Of a stretch of DNA of 64,000 nucleotides, positions 51,583-60,067 are shown piece by piece. The notes below the pieces were generated by a model. The model was not told the origin of the DNA, did no database searches, and saw only the letters and a program-made list of their open reading frames with translations. Origin of the DNA: Halorubrum cibi. Its GTDB lineage: Archaea > Halobacteriota > Halobacteria > Halobacteriales > Haloferacaceae. Positions within the stretch are counted from its first letter, which is position 1. Every line of letters begins with the position of its first letter. Where the stretch lies: positions 62,001 to 126,000 of the forward strand of contig NZ_FXTD01000005.1 of NCBI RefSeq assembly GCF_900182635.1. Reading direction: 5' to 3'. Made by a program: the position numbers and the translations under genes.

Positions 51583-52050
51583 ATGCCCCGCGTTCCTTCC
51601 GACGACGAGAGCGTCGCGTCCGTCCGCGTGACGCTCGCCCGCAGCGGCGGCACCCGACGCCCCTGCGTCCGCCTCCCGGACGACGCCGACCTCGAGGGAC
51701 GCGTCGAGTCGGGATCGTGTACGTCGCTTTCGCTCGCGGACGGGGACGTCGTCAGGGTCGTCATCGACCGCGAGGAGTACCACGCGCGGGTCATCGCGGA
51801 CGCGACGGGCCGGTTGCTCCGCGGAGCGTACGACAACCGGCGGCTCGCGCGCGATCCCGGCGCGGGCGAGAACCGGATCGCCGAGTGGCTCGCCGCCAAC
51901 GACCGCGAACCGGGCGAGAGCGTCGTCCTCGACGTCGTGGTTCCCGGCGAGCTGTACGGCCTCCGGATCCCCGGCGAACGCGCGGTCTACGACGCGAACC
52001 GCGGTCCCCGATCCTCGCTTTCGGACATCGCACGCGACCTCGACGGCTGA
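51583..52050 (+). CDS. Conserved haloarchaeal protein (DUF7112-like)
   Basis: This 155-residue protein has no recognised catalytic motif. Notable blocks are SVASVRVTLARSGGTRRPCVRLP near the N-terminus, DGDVVRVVIDREEYHARVIADATGRLLRGAYDNRRLAR in the middle, and ESVVLDVVVPGELYGLRIPGE near the C-terminus, suggesting a beta-rich domain. It follows rps6e by 9 nt; adjacency to S6e recurs in haloarchaea from memory, hence the DUF7112 label, which I hold with low certainty. Its role may be linked to translation or ribosome assembly. Confidence 0.75.
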   Translation: MPRVPSDDESVASVRVTLARSGGTRRPCVRLPDDADLEGRVESGSCTSLSLADGDVVRVVIDREEYHARVIADATGRLLRGAYDNRRLARDPGAGENRIAEWLAANDREPGESVVLDVVVPGELYGLRIPGERAVYDANRGPRSSLSDIARDLDG

Positions 52051-52101
52051 GTCGCGACCGCGACCGACCGAGCGCGGCCCCGATCGACGCGGGCCGGATC
52101 C

Positions 52102-52110
52102 CTTATTCTC
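52102..52110 (+). promoter_or_regulatory. TATA-like box of heme operon
   Basis: CTTATTCTC lies about 26 nt before the ATG at 52132, the first gene of the ahbAB-sirC-hemA operon. Confidence 0.4.
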
Positions 52111-52131
52111 TCGCGACCCCGACCCCCGTAC

Positions 52132-53217
52132 ATGAAGGAGGTCGACGCGGATCTGACGGCGCTCGACCGGGCGATCATCAATGCGTTCCAGGGTGGGTTC
52201 CCCGTGACCGCGCGCCCGTTCGAGCCCGCCGCGGCCGCGCTCCGTGAACGCGGGCTGGAGGTCACCGGCTCCGAGCTCTGCGAGCGCGTCCGGGAGCTCG
52301 ACGAGTCGGGTGTGCTCTCGCGGTTCGGCGCGCTCGTCAATGCCGAGGAGATCGGCGGCGCGGCCTCGCTCGTCGCGATGCACGCGCCCGAGGAGCGCTA
52401 CGAGGAGGTCGCGGAGACGGTCAACAACTTCACCGCGGTGGCGCACAACTACGAGCGCGAGCACCCGCACCTCAACATGTGGTTCGTCGTGAGCGTCGCC
52501 GACCACCCAGACCCCGACAAGGACGGGGGAGACCGGGTGGAGGAGGTGCTCGCGGAGATCGAGGCGGCCACCGGCCAGGAGACGTACAACCTCCCCAAAC
52601 TCCGGGAGTTCCACGTCGGCGCGAGGTTCCTCGTCGACGGGCCGGTCTCGGACGGTGACGTGGACCTCTCGGATCTGGCCCCCAACGTCGAGCCGTCCGG
52701 CCGGTCGACGCTTTCGCCCGCGGAGCGCGACCTCGTCGTCGAGATCCAGGGCGGGCTGCCCGTCACGGAGACGCCGTACGCCGACGTGGCGGCGGCGATC
52801 GGCGCCGACGTCGACTGGGTGGTGGAGACGATAGAGCGGTTCCGATTGGAGGGGAAGGTTCGCCGGGTCGGCGTCATCCCCAACCACTACGCGCTCGGGT
52901 ACACGGAGAACGGGATGACCGTCTGGGACGTTCCCGAGGAGGTCTTAGAGGAGGTCGGTCCCGCGGTCGCGAAACTGGACTTCGTCACCCACTGCTACCA
53001 GCGCCCACGGCACGCGGGCGTCTGGGAGTACAACTTCTTCGCGATGACGCACGGCCGGACCGAGACCGAGAGCGAGCGTCGGGTCGCGGAGGTGAGAGAG
53101 ACGATGGCCGACCGCTGGGACGTCGGTCCCGACGACTGGGACACGCTGTTCTCGACCCGAATCTTGAAGAAGACCGGTATCCGGATCGAGGAGCGCGCCG
53201 ACAGCAACACGGCCTGA
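52132..53217 (+). CDS. ahbAB: Fused siroheme decarboxylase AhbA-AhbB
   Basis: This 361-residue protein consists of two Lrp/AsnC-like halves. The N-terminal half (residues about 1-170) has a winged helix LTALDRAIINAFQGGFPVT and the AhbA-like AHNYEREHPHLNMWFVVS; the second half (about 190-355) has LSPAERDLVVEIQGGLPVTE, RRVGVIPNHYALGYTENGM and FVTHCYQRPRHAGVWEYNFF, typical of AhbB. AhbA/AhbB decarboxylate siroheme to didecarboxysiroheme in the alternative heme pathway of archaea. In Desulfovibrio and Methanosarcina the subunits are separate. It is followed at 26 nt by sirC and then hemA, which supports this role rather than transcription control. Confidence 0.9.
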   Translation: MKEVDADLTALDRAIINAFQGGFPVTARPFEPAAAALRERGLEVTGSELCERVRELDESGVLSRFGALVNAEEIGGAASLVAMHAPEERYEEVAETVNNFTAVAHNYEREHPHLNMWFVVSVADHPDPDKDGGDRVEEVLAEIEAATGQETYNLPKLREFHVGARFLVDGPVSDGDVDLSDLAPNVEPSGRSTLSPAERDLVVEIQGGLPVTETPYADVAAAIGADVDWVVETIERFRLEGKVRRVGVIPNHYALGYTENGMTVWDVPEEVLEEVGPAVAKLDFVTHCYQRPRHAGVWEYNFFAMTHGRTETESERRVAEVRETMADRWDVGPDDWDTLFSTRILKKTGIRIEERADSNTA

Positions 53218-53243
53218 TCCGCCGTGGAGACGGCATTCACCCA

Positions 53244-53930
53244 ATGATCCCGTTGTACCACGACCTGTCCGAGGAGACCGTCCTCGTCGTCGGCGGCGGC
53301 GCGGTCGGCCGGCGGAAGGCCCTGAACTTCGTCGAGGAGGCGCGCGTCGTCGTCGTCAGTCCGGCGTTCGACGACCGGCTGATCGAGGCCGCCACCGGGA
53401 ACGACGGGAGCGGCGGCGACGACGCCCCGCCGTCGATCGAACTGGTCCGTGCCGCCCCGGACGCCGAATCGGTATCCGAGTGGATCGACCGAGTCGCGCC
53501 CGCGCTCGTGGTCGCTTCGACCGACGACCGGGCGGTGAACGCGGCCGCGGAGGCGACGGCGCTCGACTCCGGGCTCTTGGTCAACCGCACGGACGTCTCC
53601 GGCGGTCGCGATCCGGGGAGCGTCGTCGTCCCGGCGACGGTCGCGGACGACCCGGTCAGGGTGGCGGTCTCGACGGGCGGGCAGAGCCCCGCGCTCTCGA
53701 AGGCGCTCCGCGAGCGGATCAGTGCTGAGATCGAGGGTGCTGGCGCGATGGCCGAACTCACGGGAGAGCTGCGCGAGGAGCTCTCGACGGCCGGCGTCGC
53801 CCCCGAGATCCGTCGGGAGGCGATCCGTCAAGTCGTGCGATCCGAGGGGGTTTGGAAGGGTTTACAAAAGGGGAGATCCAAGGCTCGAACCGAGGCAAAT
53901 AACGTGATCGAGGAGGTCGTCGACCGATGA
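53244..53930 (+). CDS. sirC: Precorrin-2 dehydrogenase / sirohydrochlorin ferrochelatase (SirC/Met8-like)
   Basis: This 228-residue protein has an N-terminal Rossmann domain with LVVGGGAVGRRKALNFVEEA near residue 11 and a C-terminal dimerisation/helical region. SirC/Met8 oxidises precorrin-2 to sirohydrochlorin with NAD+ and in some cases inserts iron. The conserved catalytic Asp region is in the expected place (VVASTDDRAVN). It sits between ahbAB and hemA and overlaps hemA by ATGA (53927-53930), so the three form a heme-precursor operon. Confidence 0.92.
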   Translation: MIPLYHDLSEETVLVVGGGAVGRRKALNFVEEARVVVVSPAFDDRLIEAATGNDGSGGDDAPPSIELVRAAPDAESVSEWIDRVAPALVVASTDDRAVNAAAEATALDSGLLVNRTDVSGGRDPGSVVVPATVADDPVRVAVSTGGQSPALSKALRERISAEIEGAGAMAELTGELREELSTAGVAPEIRREAIRQVVRSEGVWKGLQKGRSKARTEANNVIEEVVDR

Positions 53931-55273
53931 ACGAGCCGGGTGCCATCACGGGTGTGAGCGTCGCTCACGGGTCCGCGACGATCGACGAGATCGACGCCGC
54001 CGGCGGCGAGAGCGTCCGAGGAACCGTCTCGGATCTCCTCGCGCGCGACGGGGTCGAGGAGGCGTTCGCGATCCGGACGTGTAACCGTTCGGAGGCGTAC
54101 GTCGTCACCGACCGGACCACGGAGGGACGGGACGCGCTGGAGTCGTTCGCGCCGTCGGTCCGCGGCGCGGCGGTTCGTCGACTCGACCACGAGGGGAGTC
54201 TGGAACACCTGATGCGAGTCGCCTCCGGGCTCGAGTCCCTCGTCCTCGGCGAGGACCAGATCATCGGCCAGATGCGGGAGGCGTACGAGGAGTCCCGGTC
54301 GGCCGGCGGGATCGGCCCGGTCTTAGAGGACGCGATCACGAAGGCGCTCCACGTCGGCGAGCGCGCCCGCACGGAGACGTCGATAAACGAGGGCGTCGTC
54401 TCGCTCGGTTCGGCGGCGGTCCGGCTCGCGGCGGGCGAGATCGACCTGAGCGACGGCACCGCGGTCGTCATCGGGGCCGGCGAGATGGGGACGCTCGCGG
54501 CGCGGACGCTCGACGCTACGGCAGTCTCGGAGATCGTCGTCGCGAACCGGACGGTCCCGAACGCGCGGTACGTCGCCGAGGAGGTCGACACCGACTCCTC
54601 GGTCGTCCACCTGAGCGACCTCCCCGCCGTGGTCCCCGACGCGGATCTGGTGATCGCGGCGACCGGCAGCCCGGAGCCGGTGCTCGACCAGACGACCTTC
54701 GCCGGCACGGATCGGGTCGTGTGTATCGACATCGCCCAGCCGCGCGACGTCGACCCCGAGGCCGGCGATCTGTCGGGCGTCTCGCTGTACGACATCGACG
54801 CGCTCGAGGACGTCACCCGCGAGACCCGTGAGCGGCGAGAGACGGAGGCCCGCGAGGTGGAGTCGATCATCGACGAGGAGCTCGACCGGATCCTCCGGTC
54901 GTACAAGCGCAAGCGCGCGGACGACGCCATCTCGGCGATGTACGCCGGCGCGGACCGGGTCAAGGCCCGCGAGCTCGACCGCGCGCTCACGAAGCTCGAG
55001 GCGCAGGGGGGGCTGACCGACGACCAGCGCGAGACCGTCGAGGCGATGGCGGACGCGCTCGTCGGCCAGCTGCTCGCGGCCCCGACCCGGTCGCTCCGGG
55101 ACGCCGCCGGCGAGGACGACTGGGAGACGATCCGGACGGCGCTCGAGCTGTTCGACCCCGAGTTCGACGCGCTGCCGGAGACGCCCGGCGGCTCCGAGGA
55201 CGACGTCGAGGCCCCCGCCGGCGCGCCGCTGGGCGCGGTCCCCGACTCGGCGACCGAGGAGCTCGACGACTGA
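53927..55273 (+). CDS. hemA: Glutamyl-tRNA reductase
   Basis: This 448-residue protein reduces glutamyl-tRNA to glutamate-1-semialdehyde, the first step of tetrapyrrole synthesis. The catalytic Cys is in FAIRTCNRSEAYVVTD near residue 51, the tRNA/substrate region has HLMRVASGLESLVLGEDQIIGQ, and the NADPH-binding site VIGAGEMGTLAARTLDA lies near residue 180. The dimerisation helical domain follows. The C-terminus has an extra acidic extension of about 30 residues. It is the last gene of the heme operon; the next 480 nt are gene-poor. Confidence 0.95.
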   Translation: MNEPGAITGVSVAHGSATIDEIDAAGGESVRGTVSDLLARDGVEEAFAIRTCNRSEAYVVTDRTTEGRDALESFAPSVRGAAVRRLDHEGSLEHLMRVASGLESLVLGEDQIIGQMREAYEESRSAGGIGPVLEDAITKALHVGERARTETSINEGVVSLGSAAVRLAAGEIDLSDGTAVVIGAGEMGTLAARTLDATAVSEIVVANRTVPNARYVAEEVDTDSSVVHLSDLPAVVPDADLVIAATGSPEPVLDQTTFAGTDRVVCIDIAQPRDVDPEAGDLSGVSLYDIDALEDVTRETRERRETEAREVESIIDEELDRILRSYKRKRADDAISAMYAGADRVKARELDRALTKLEAQGGLTDDQRETVEAMADALVGQLLAAPTRSLRDAAGEDDWETIRTALELFDPEFDALPETPGGSEDDVEAPAGAPLGAVPDSATEELDD

Positions 55274-55754
55274 CGCTGGGTGCGTTTTCGACCGGAACCC
55301 ACTTCTTACGGACGAGGTGGAGTCCCCGCTCTGGACGGCACGTACGCTGGACGTTCTCGGCTTCCACGTCGAGGCGGGTTTCGTACGCTGTGAGGATGAA
55401 ACCGGACCGCGACTCGTTCACGTTGAACCCTTTCGAGAGGCGGAGTTGACCGTGCGTGTCTCCGAGAGGAGGAGTCGGCCGTGCTTACGATCCATTCCGC
55501 GCCCAAAGATGGGATACTCCCTCGATTTTACAGGTGGGCGGAAGACGGTTTAGCGGTCGAGACCCTCGAGATCCGGCCTGTCGTGAGTTCGCCAACTAGT
55601 GTGACATGACGAGCAGCTCTTGTCGGATTTCCGCAAGTCACTCTTCGGATTCTTTTCTCTGGCGACCGTCCAACCGGCACGAGCGCGACGCCGGTAGGTG
55701 TGGGCACGCTCGTCCGGGACGGTGCGAACCGAAAAGAAGGCCAGACGGCTGACC
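55274..55754. other. Gene-poor region downstream of hemA
   Basis: No gene can be supported. Short open frames occur on both strands, including one from GTG 55481 to 55609 with fair coding character, but none resembles a family and none has a clear promoter. The region marks the change to lower GC that continues through the pot cluster. Confidence 0.5.
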
Positions 55755-56648
55755 CTACTCGTCGGGTCCGCCGGCGACGTACTGGGTGACGTTTCCGAGG
55801 TTCATCGCCACTGCGAGAAGGATCGCGATCACGAGGACGATGAAGGCGGAGATCGCGTTCATCTTCGGCGCGGCGCCGTACTTGATCATCGAGAACATCG
55901 CTGTCGTCAGCACGTCCATCGTGCCCTTGGTGAAGAACGCACGGATGAAGTCCTCAAACGATCGGATCCACGCGAACAGGAAGCCCGCGCCGACCGCCGG
56001 GGCGATGATCGGCAGCGTCACATCCCGGAAGGTCTCCAGCGGACTCGCACCCAAGTCCCGCGCAGCCTCCTCCAACTGTTCGTCGAAGGTGTACAGCCGG
56101 GCGGAGACGATGAGAAGGACGAACGGGAACCCGTACACGGAGTGAGTCAACACGAGGGTCAGGAACCCAGGGACGAACAGGTCACCCACTACTGGGATCG
56201 CAGACAGCAGCGTCCGGAAGTAGATCAGGAGCGCGATACCCAGAACGACGCCGGGAACGATCATCGGTAGGATGCCGAAGGTCCGGAACGCGGACTTCAG
56301 CGGGAACTCCCGGCGTGCGAGGGCGAACGAGGCCAGCACGCCGAGCACCGTTGCGATACACGCCGCAACCGTCGCGACCTGGGCGCTATTAAACAGCGCC
56401 ATCATCAGTCCGGGATCGGAGAACGTCGCGGCGTAGTGCTGGAGGGTGAACCCCTCGAACGGGAACAGGGTGCTCGCGTTCTGTGCAACCGAGAGGAATA
56501 CCATCACTGCGAGCGGGATCCACAGGAACACGAGCAACAGCCCCGCAATTCCGTAGAGTCCCCGGCGCAGCCAGCGCTCGCGGGTCCGGTGGTCAAAGAA
56601 CCGTTCGACGGTCGTCACGTCAGTCGTGTTTTCCGTGTTAGTCGCCAT
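55755..56648 (-). CDS. potC: ABC transporter permease (PotC-like)
   Basis: This 297-residue protein is a binding-protein-dependent permease of the spermidine/putrescine type with about six membrane helices. The EAA-like loop EEAARDLGASPLETFRDVTLP lies near residue 195, which contacts the ATPase. A GGAGGTG sequence about 6 nt before the ATG at 56648 is a good Shine-Dalgarno site within the upstream permease stop region. It is the third gene of the operon potD-potB-potC on the minus strand. Third positions are less GC-rich than in neighbours. Confidence 0.9.
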   Translation of the reverse strand: MATNTENTTDVTTVERFFDHRTRERWLRRGLYGIAGLLLVFLWIPLAVMVFLSVAQNASTLFPFEGFTLQHYAATFSDPGLMMALFNSAQVATVAACIATVLGVLASFALARREFPLKSAFRTFGILPMIVPGVVLGIALLIYFRTLLSAIPVVGDLFVPGFLTLVLTHSVYGFPFVLLIVSARLYTFDEQLEEAARDLGASPLETFRDVTLPIIAPAVGAGFLFAWIRSFEDFIRAFFTKGTMDVLTTAMFSMIKYGAAPKMNAISAFIVLVIAILLAVAMNLGNVTQYVAGGPDE

Positions 56649-56649
56649 C

Positions 56650-57573
56650 TCAGACACCTCCCAGTTCGTCGACGTCGACGTAGCGGAAAGCCAGGGCGAA
56701 CGCGACGACGATGGTCAAGACGATGAACATCGAGCCAGCGCTACCGTAGCCGATCGCGTACAGTGAGTTGATGCGCTCCTCGATCAGTTGGCCGATCATC
56801 AATACCTTCCCCTGTCCGAGGAAACGTGGCGTGATGAAGGCCCCGAGGGAGGGGACGAACACGAACAGGCTCCCGCTGATGATTCCCGGTAACGCGAGCG
56901 GGAGAATGACGTCTTTCAGTACTGCCGGACGCGACGCACCGAGATCACGGGCCGCCTCGACGAGTGAGAAGTCGATGCCGTCGAGGCTCGCGTATAGCGA
57001 CAGTAGCATGTACGGGAAGTATGCGTGCGTCAGACCGACGATGATCGCCGGGACCCCGAAGTTGAACACGGCTAGAGGCTCGGATATCATCCCGAGTTTG
57101 AGCAGCGTCGCGTTGAGAACCCCGTTCGGACCGAACATCAACAGCCACGAGTAGGCCCGCACGAGGTACATCGTGAAGAACGGGAGGAGCACGAGGAAGA
57201 TGACGATCTTGAACACCCGCCCGCCTTTCCGTGCGAGCAGATAGGCGAGGGGGAAGGCAAGCGAGAAACACATCACGGTTGTCACTATGGCGATCACATA
57301 CGAGAGCAGCAGCGATTCCATGAACGCGGTGTTCCAGAACGAGCTCTCCCAGGGTAGACCGGGGCCGGTAAGTTGCCCGTAGTTGTCCAGCGACGGCTGC
57401 CAGACGATGTTGTACGCCTCGTTGATGTTCATGAAACTCACTGTCACCATGAACGTCAGCGGCGCCAACAGCAATAGGCCAAGCCAGATCGTCGAGGGTC
57501 CGGCGGTCAGAGCGAGCTTGCCTCTGGCCGTCCGGAGCAGCGATCTGTTGTTGGTGTCTGTGCTTGCGGCCAT
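56650..57573 (-). CDS. potB: ABC transporter permease (PotB-like)
   Basis: This 307-residue protein is the partner permease, with an N-terminal helix (KLALTAGPSTIWLGLLLLAPLTF) and about five further helices. The EAA loop VEAARDLGASRPAVLKDVILPLALPG is present near residue 205. It is located directly after the potD stop and before potC (overlap of the start with potD is one nucleotide away), implying coordinated expression. Its substrate is polyamine or another cationic or amino-acid-like solute. Confidence 0.9.
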   Translation of the reverse strand: MAASTDTNNRSLLRTARGKLALTAGPSTIWLGLLLLAPLTFMVTVSFMNINEAYNIVWQPSLDNYGQLTGPGLPWESSFWNTAFMESLLLSYVIAIVTTVMCFSLAFPLAYLLARKGGRVFKIVIFLVLLPFFTMYLVRAYSWLLMFGPNGVLNATLLKLGMISEPLAVFNFGVPAIIVGLTHAYFPYMLLSLYASLDGIDFSLVEAARDLGASRPAVLKDVILPLALPGIISGSLFVFVPSLGAFITPRFLGQGKVLMIGQLIEERINSLYAIGYGSAGSMFIVLTIVVAFALAFRYVDVDELGGV

Positions 57574-57574
57574 C

Positions 57575-58630
57575 TTACGCGGACTTGATCTCCTCCCACG
57601 CAGTGAGCCAGGCGTCTTCGTTCTCGACAGACTTGAACGGGATCATCGACTCCAGCTGTGAGGGATCGATCGCTCCGAACATCTCGTTTTGCTCGTCGCT
57701 CAGGTGCTCCTGGGTCTTGGGATTGACCGACGGGGAGTACCCGGTCTTCGCCAGGGACGCACCGTTCTGGGGCGAGATATACTCGTTGATGACCTTCCAC
57801 GCGGCCTCTTTGTTGTCTGACGCCTTCGAGACGACCGCGGATTCGAACCACGCCAGCGATCCCTCCTTCGGTGCCGCCATCTTGGGCCAACTCTTGCCGT
57901 TCGACCACATCTCGACGATCTCGTTGCGACCGGACTGGCCGATGACGAAGTTCCCTTGATTGAACTGCTTAATGTAGGTCGGGTCGGCGGCGATGTACCC
58001 TTGAAGCATGTCCTTCTGGTCGATCATCGTGTTCTTCACTTCCTCGATCTGGTCTTCCGAGAGGCTGACCGACGATCCCTCGAATGCGTCGCGGTACCCG
58101 AGGTACAACGCGGCTCCCGACATGGCTTTGAAGTGGTTGTCGTACATGATGATGTTCCCCGAGTACTCGTCGTTGAACAGCATGTCGTAACTCTGCTCGT
58201 GGTCCTCGGAGATCTCCCGCGAGTCGTAGGAGTAGCCGTACCACCCGAAGCGGATCGGGACACCGTACGTGTTACCGCCGCTGGTGAACTGCGACTCCTG
58301 GAACCCCTTGAACACCTCGTAAATGTCCCCGCTATTGGTCATCACGTCCTCGTTGACCGGCGCGGCCAGGTCCGCGTCCATCATCTTCGGCACGTAGTTG
58401 TTGTTCGGGATCGCGATGTCGTACTGCTCGTTTTGACCCGAGTTCCACGAAGAGAACATCTTCGAGGAGGAGGTCGACTTCGTGATCTCCAGCGTGACTC
58501 CCACCTCGTCTTCGATCCTGGATTTGATGTCCGGGTCCGCGTATTCCTCCCACGTCAGGATATTGATCGTCTGTGAGCCACTGCCACCACCGAGACCACC
58601 GAGACAGCCTGCGGTCCCCGTGAGTCCCAC
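57575..58630 (-). CDS. potD: PotD/PotF-type substrate-binding protein (start lost by amber codon)
   Basis: This 351-residue region encodes a PotD/PotF-type periplasmic-binding-fold protein, starting after the lipoprotein signal: GSGSQTINILTWEEYADPDIKS, typical of spermidine/putrescine-binding proteins, and FGWYGYSYDSREISEDHEQS later. The first in-frame start in the reading frame as written is GTG 58630 (VGLTGTAGCLGGLGG), which keeps the lipobox Cys but loses the twin-arginine. Upstream the same frame continues (see 58631-58717) with TVSRRTYIAGAGAVGLT and an ATG, but an in-frame TAG interrupts it. Export would be impaired if the stop is real. Confidence 0.85.
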   Translation of the reverse strand: MGLTGTAGCLGGLGGGSGSQTINILTWEEYADPDIKSRIEDEVGVTLEITKSTSSSKMFSSWNSGQNEQYDIAIPNNNYVPKMMDADLAAPVNEDVMTNSGDIYEVFKGFQESQFTSGGNTYGVPIRFGWYGYSYDSREISEDHEQSYDMLFNDEYSGNIIMYDNHFKAMSGAALYLGYRDAFEGSSVSLSEDQIEEVKNTMIDQKDMLQGYIAADPTYIKQFNQGNFVIGQSGRNEIVEMWSNGKSWPKMAAPKEGSLAWFESAVVSKASDNKEAAWKVINEYISPQNGASLAKTGYSPSVNPKTQEHLSDEQNEMFGAIDPSQLESMIPFKSVENEDAWLTAWEEIKSA

Positions 58631-58717
58631 CGCACCGGCACCCGCTATGTAGGTCCGCCGCGAGACCGTACTGTTACCGCTCGATGCCTGATCGCCGTCA
58701 GTCTAACTGTCAGACAT
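58631..58717 (-). pseudogene. Interrupted N-terminal Tat signal of potD
   Basis: In the frame of potD, ATG 58715-58717 is followed by Ser, Asp, Ser and then TAG at 58703-58705. After the stop come 24 codons, TDGDQASSGNSTVSRRTYIAGAGA, in two parts a polar stretch and SRRTYIAGAGA, which is a twin-arginine motif leading straight into the lipobox region of the binding protein. No ATG, GTG or TTG occurs between the TAG and the GTG at 58630. A single T in place of C (CAG to TAG on the coding strand) would explain it. Confidence 0.75.
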
Positions 58718-58741
58718 ATCAACTGCGTAGTTTTTACTACC

Positions 58742-58752
58742 CTTTTATAAAA
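58742..58752 (+). promoter_or_regulatory. TATA box of potA
   Basis: CTTTTATAAAA lies in the 100-nt divergent spacer between potD and potA and is suited to the plus-strand potA transcript. Confidence 0.45.
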
Positions 58753-58818
58753 TTATGTATCATGACATTCGATCCTTCAGTCGGTAAGTTTATACTCGAA
58801 TCTTGGAAACGCCGTGCC

Positions 58819-59916
58819 ATGGCATCGCAAGGGAAGACCGCTACAAGTGATGAGACACTCGTGGAATTGGACGACGTCCGCAAGGAGTTCGGTGACCTCG
58901 TCGCGGTCGAGGGCATCGATTTCACCGTTCGACAGGGCGAGTTTTTCACGCTCGTCGGTCCCTCGGGCTGTGGCAAGACGACCACCCTCCGGATGATCAG
59001 CGGCTTCGAACATCCCACCGACGGGGAAGTCCGCATCGGCGGACAGTCAATGGCGTCAGTCCCGCCGGAGGCGCGAGACACCAACCTCGTTTTTCAGCAT
59101 CTGTCGCTGTTCCCGCATTTGACTGTCGCCGAGAACACCGGCTACGGACTGAAAAAGAAAGGCCTTCCCGGAACCCACGACGACGACAGGTCGGAGGAGA
59201 AAATCCGCGAGGAGCGTATCTCGGAATACCTCGATCTCGTGGATCTCTCGGGATTCGAGGACCGCAACCCCACGGAGCTGTCCGGCGGGCAGCAACAGCG
59301 GGTCGCACTTGCGCGTGCGTTGGTCAACGAACCCGCCGTGTTGTTGCTTGACGAGCCGCTCTCCTCGCTCGACCGGAAGCTGCGGAAGCTAATGCAAGTC
59401 GAGCTCCGGAAGATACACGAGAAGACGCAGGGTGCCTTCTTCTATGTGACCCACGACCAGGAGGTCGCGATGACGCTCTCCGACCGTATCGCCGTGATGA
59501 ATGAGGGTCACATCGAGCAGATAGGCAGTCCCGAAGAGATCTACCGCGAGCCCGCCACCCCCTTCGTCGCCAATTTCATCGGGGACACGAACCTCTTCGA
59601 CGCTGAGATCCGCGAGCAGGATGGAGCCATGGTCGCCGAGGTCGGGGGCGAGGAAGGGTTCACCGTCCCAGCATCCGGATCGGCGAGGGAGACCACCGTC
59701 TCGATCCGCCCCGAGGACTTCGAGATCGGCGAGTCGGGAGCGATCAGCGGCACGGTCCGGGAACGATACTTCCAGGGCGATCAGACGAACTACGTCGTCG
59801 AACCTGACGCCGCCATTGACGAGATCCAAGCCGTGATTCAGGGGCGACAGACTGACATCTCCGTCGGCGATCGGACGGCTCTAGAGATCGTCGAAGGGGC
59901 GCCCGTAGTCTTCTGA
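58819..59916 (+). CDS. potA: ABC transporter ATP-binding protein (PotA-like)
   Basis: This 365-residue ATPase energises the potBCD importer. Motifs: Walker A VGPSGCGKTTTLRMIS, Q-loop in NLVFQHLSLFPHLTVAENT, signature ELSGGQQQRVALARALV, Walker B VLLLDEPLSSLD and H-loop FYVTHDQEVAM. The C-terminal TOBE-like domain (residues about 240-365) is present. ATG 58819 is preferred as the downstream start; ATG 58762 in the same frame would sit only about 15 nt after the TATA box. It is transcribed divergently from potDBC. Codon use resembles the pot cluster rather than the surrounding genes. Confidence 0.92.
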   Translation: MASQGKTATSDETLVELDDVRKEFGDLVAVEGIDFTVRQGEFFTLVGPSGCGKTTTLRMISGFEHPTDGEVRIGGQSMASVPPEARDTNLVFQHLSLFPHLTVAENTGYGLKKKGLPGTHDDDRSEEKIREERISEYLDLVDLSGFEDRNPTELSGGQQQRVALARALVNEPAVLLLDEPLSSLDRKLRKLMQVELRKIHEKTQGAFFYVTHDQEVAMTLSDRIAVMNEGHIEQIGSPEEIYREPATPFVANFIGDTNLFDAEIREQDGAMVAEVGGEEGFTVPASGSARETTVSIRPEDFEIGESGAISGTVRERYFQGDQTNYVVEPDAAIDEIQAVIQGRQTDISVGDRTALEIVEGAPVVF

Positions 59917-60067
59917 ACGACTGCGGGTCAGGAGCCCGGCTGAAGTCGTTGGCTTCCCCCGTACATCTCCGTGAATCGGTCGTTGTTCATGCGGATGGCG
60001 AACAGCGGTCGCTGCTGCCGGTAAAGACGAAACACGAAGGCGATCCAGCTACTGGCCTGAGCGTACC

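Noticed and set aside
50617-52887. A 756-codon minus-strand frame across lplA, S6e and ahbAB
   Set aside because: It is antisense to three well-supported genes and shows no family resemblance.
55481-55609. A 42-codon frame, GTG start, in the gene-poor stretch after hemA
   Set aside because: Coding character is modest, there is no promoter or family match, so it stays as intergenic.
59917-60067. Minus-strand open frame ending FTEMYGGSQRLQPGS* between potA and the aminotransferase
   Set aside because: It has no start codon of its own and overlaps the aminotransferase end in another frame; possibly a decayed fragment but not supportable.
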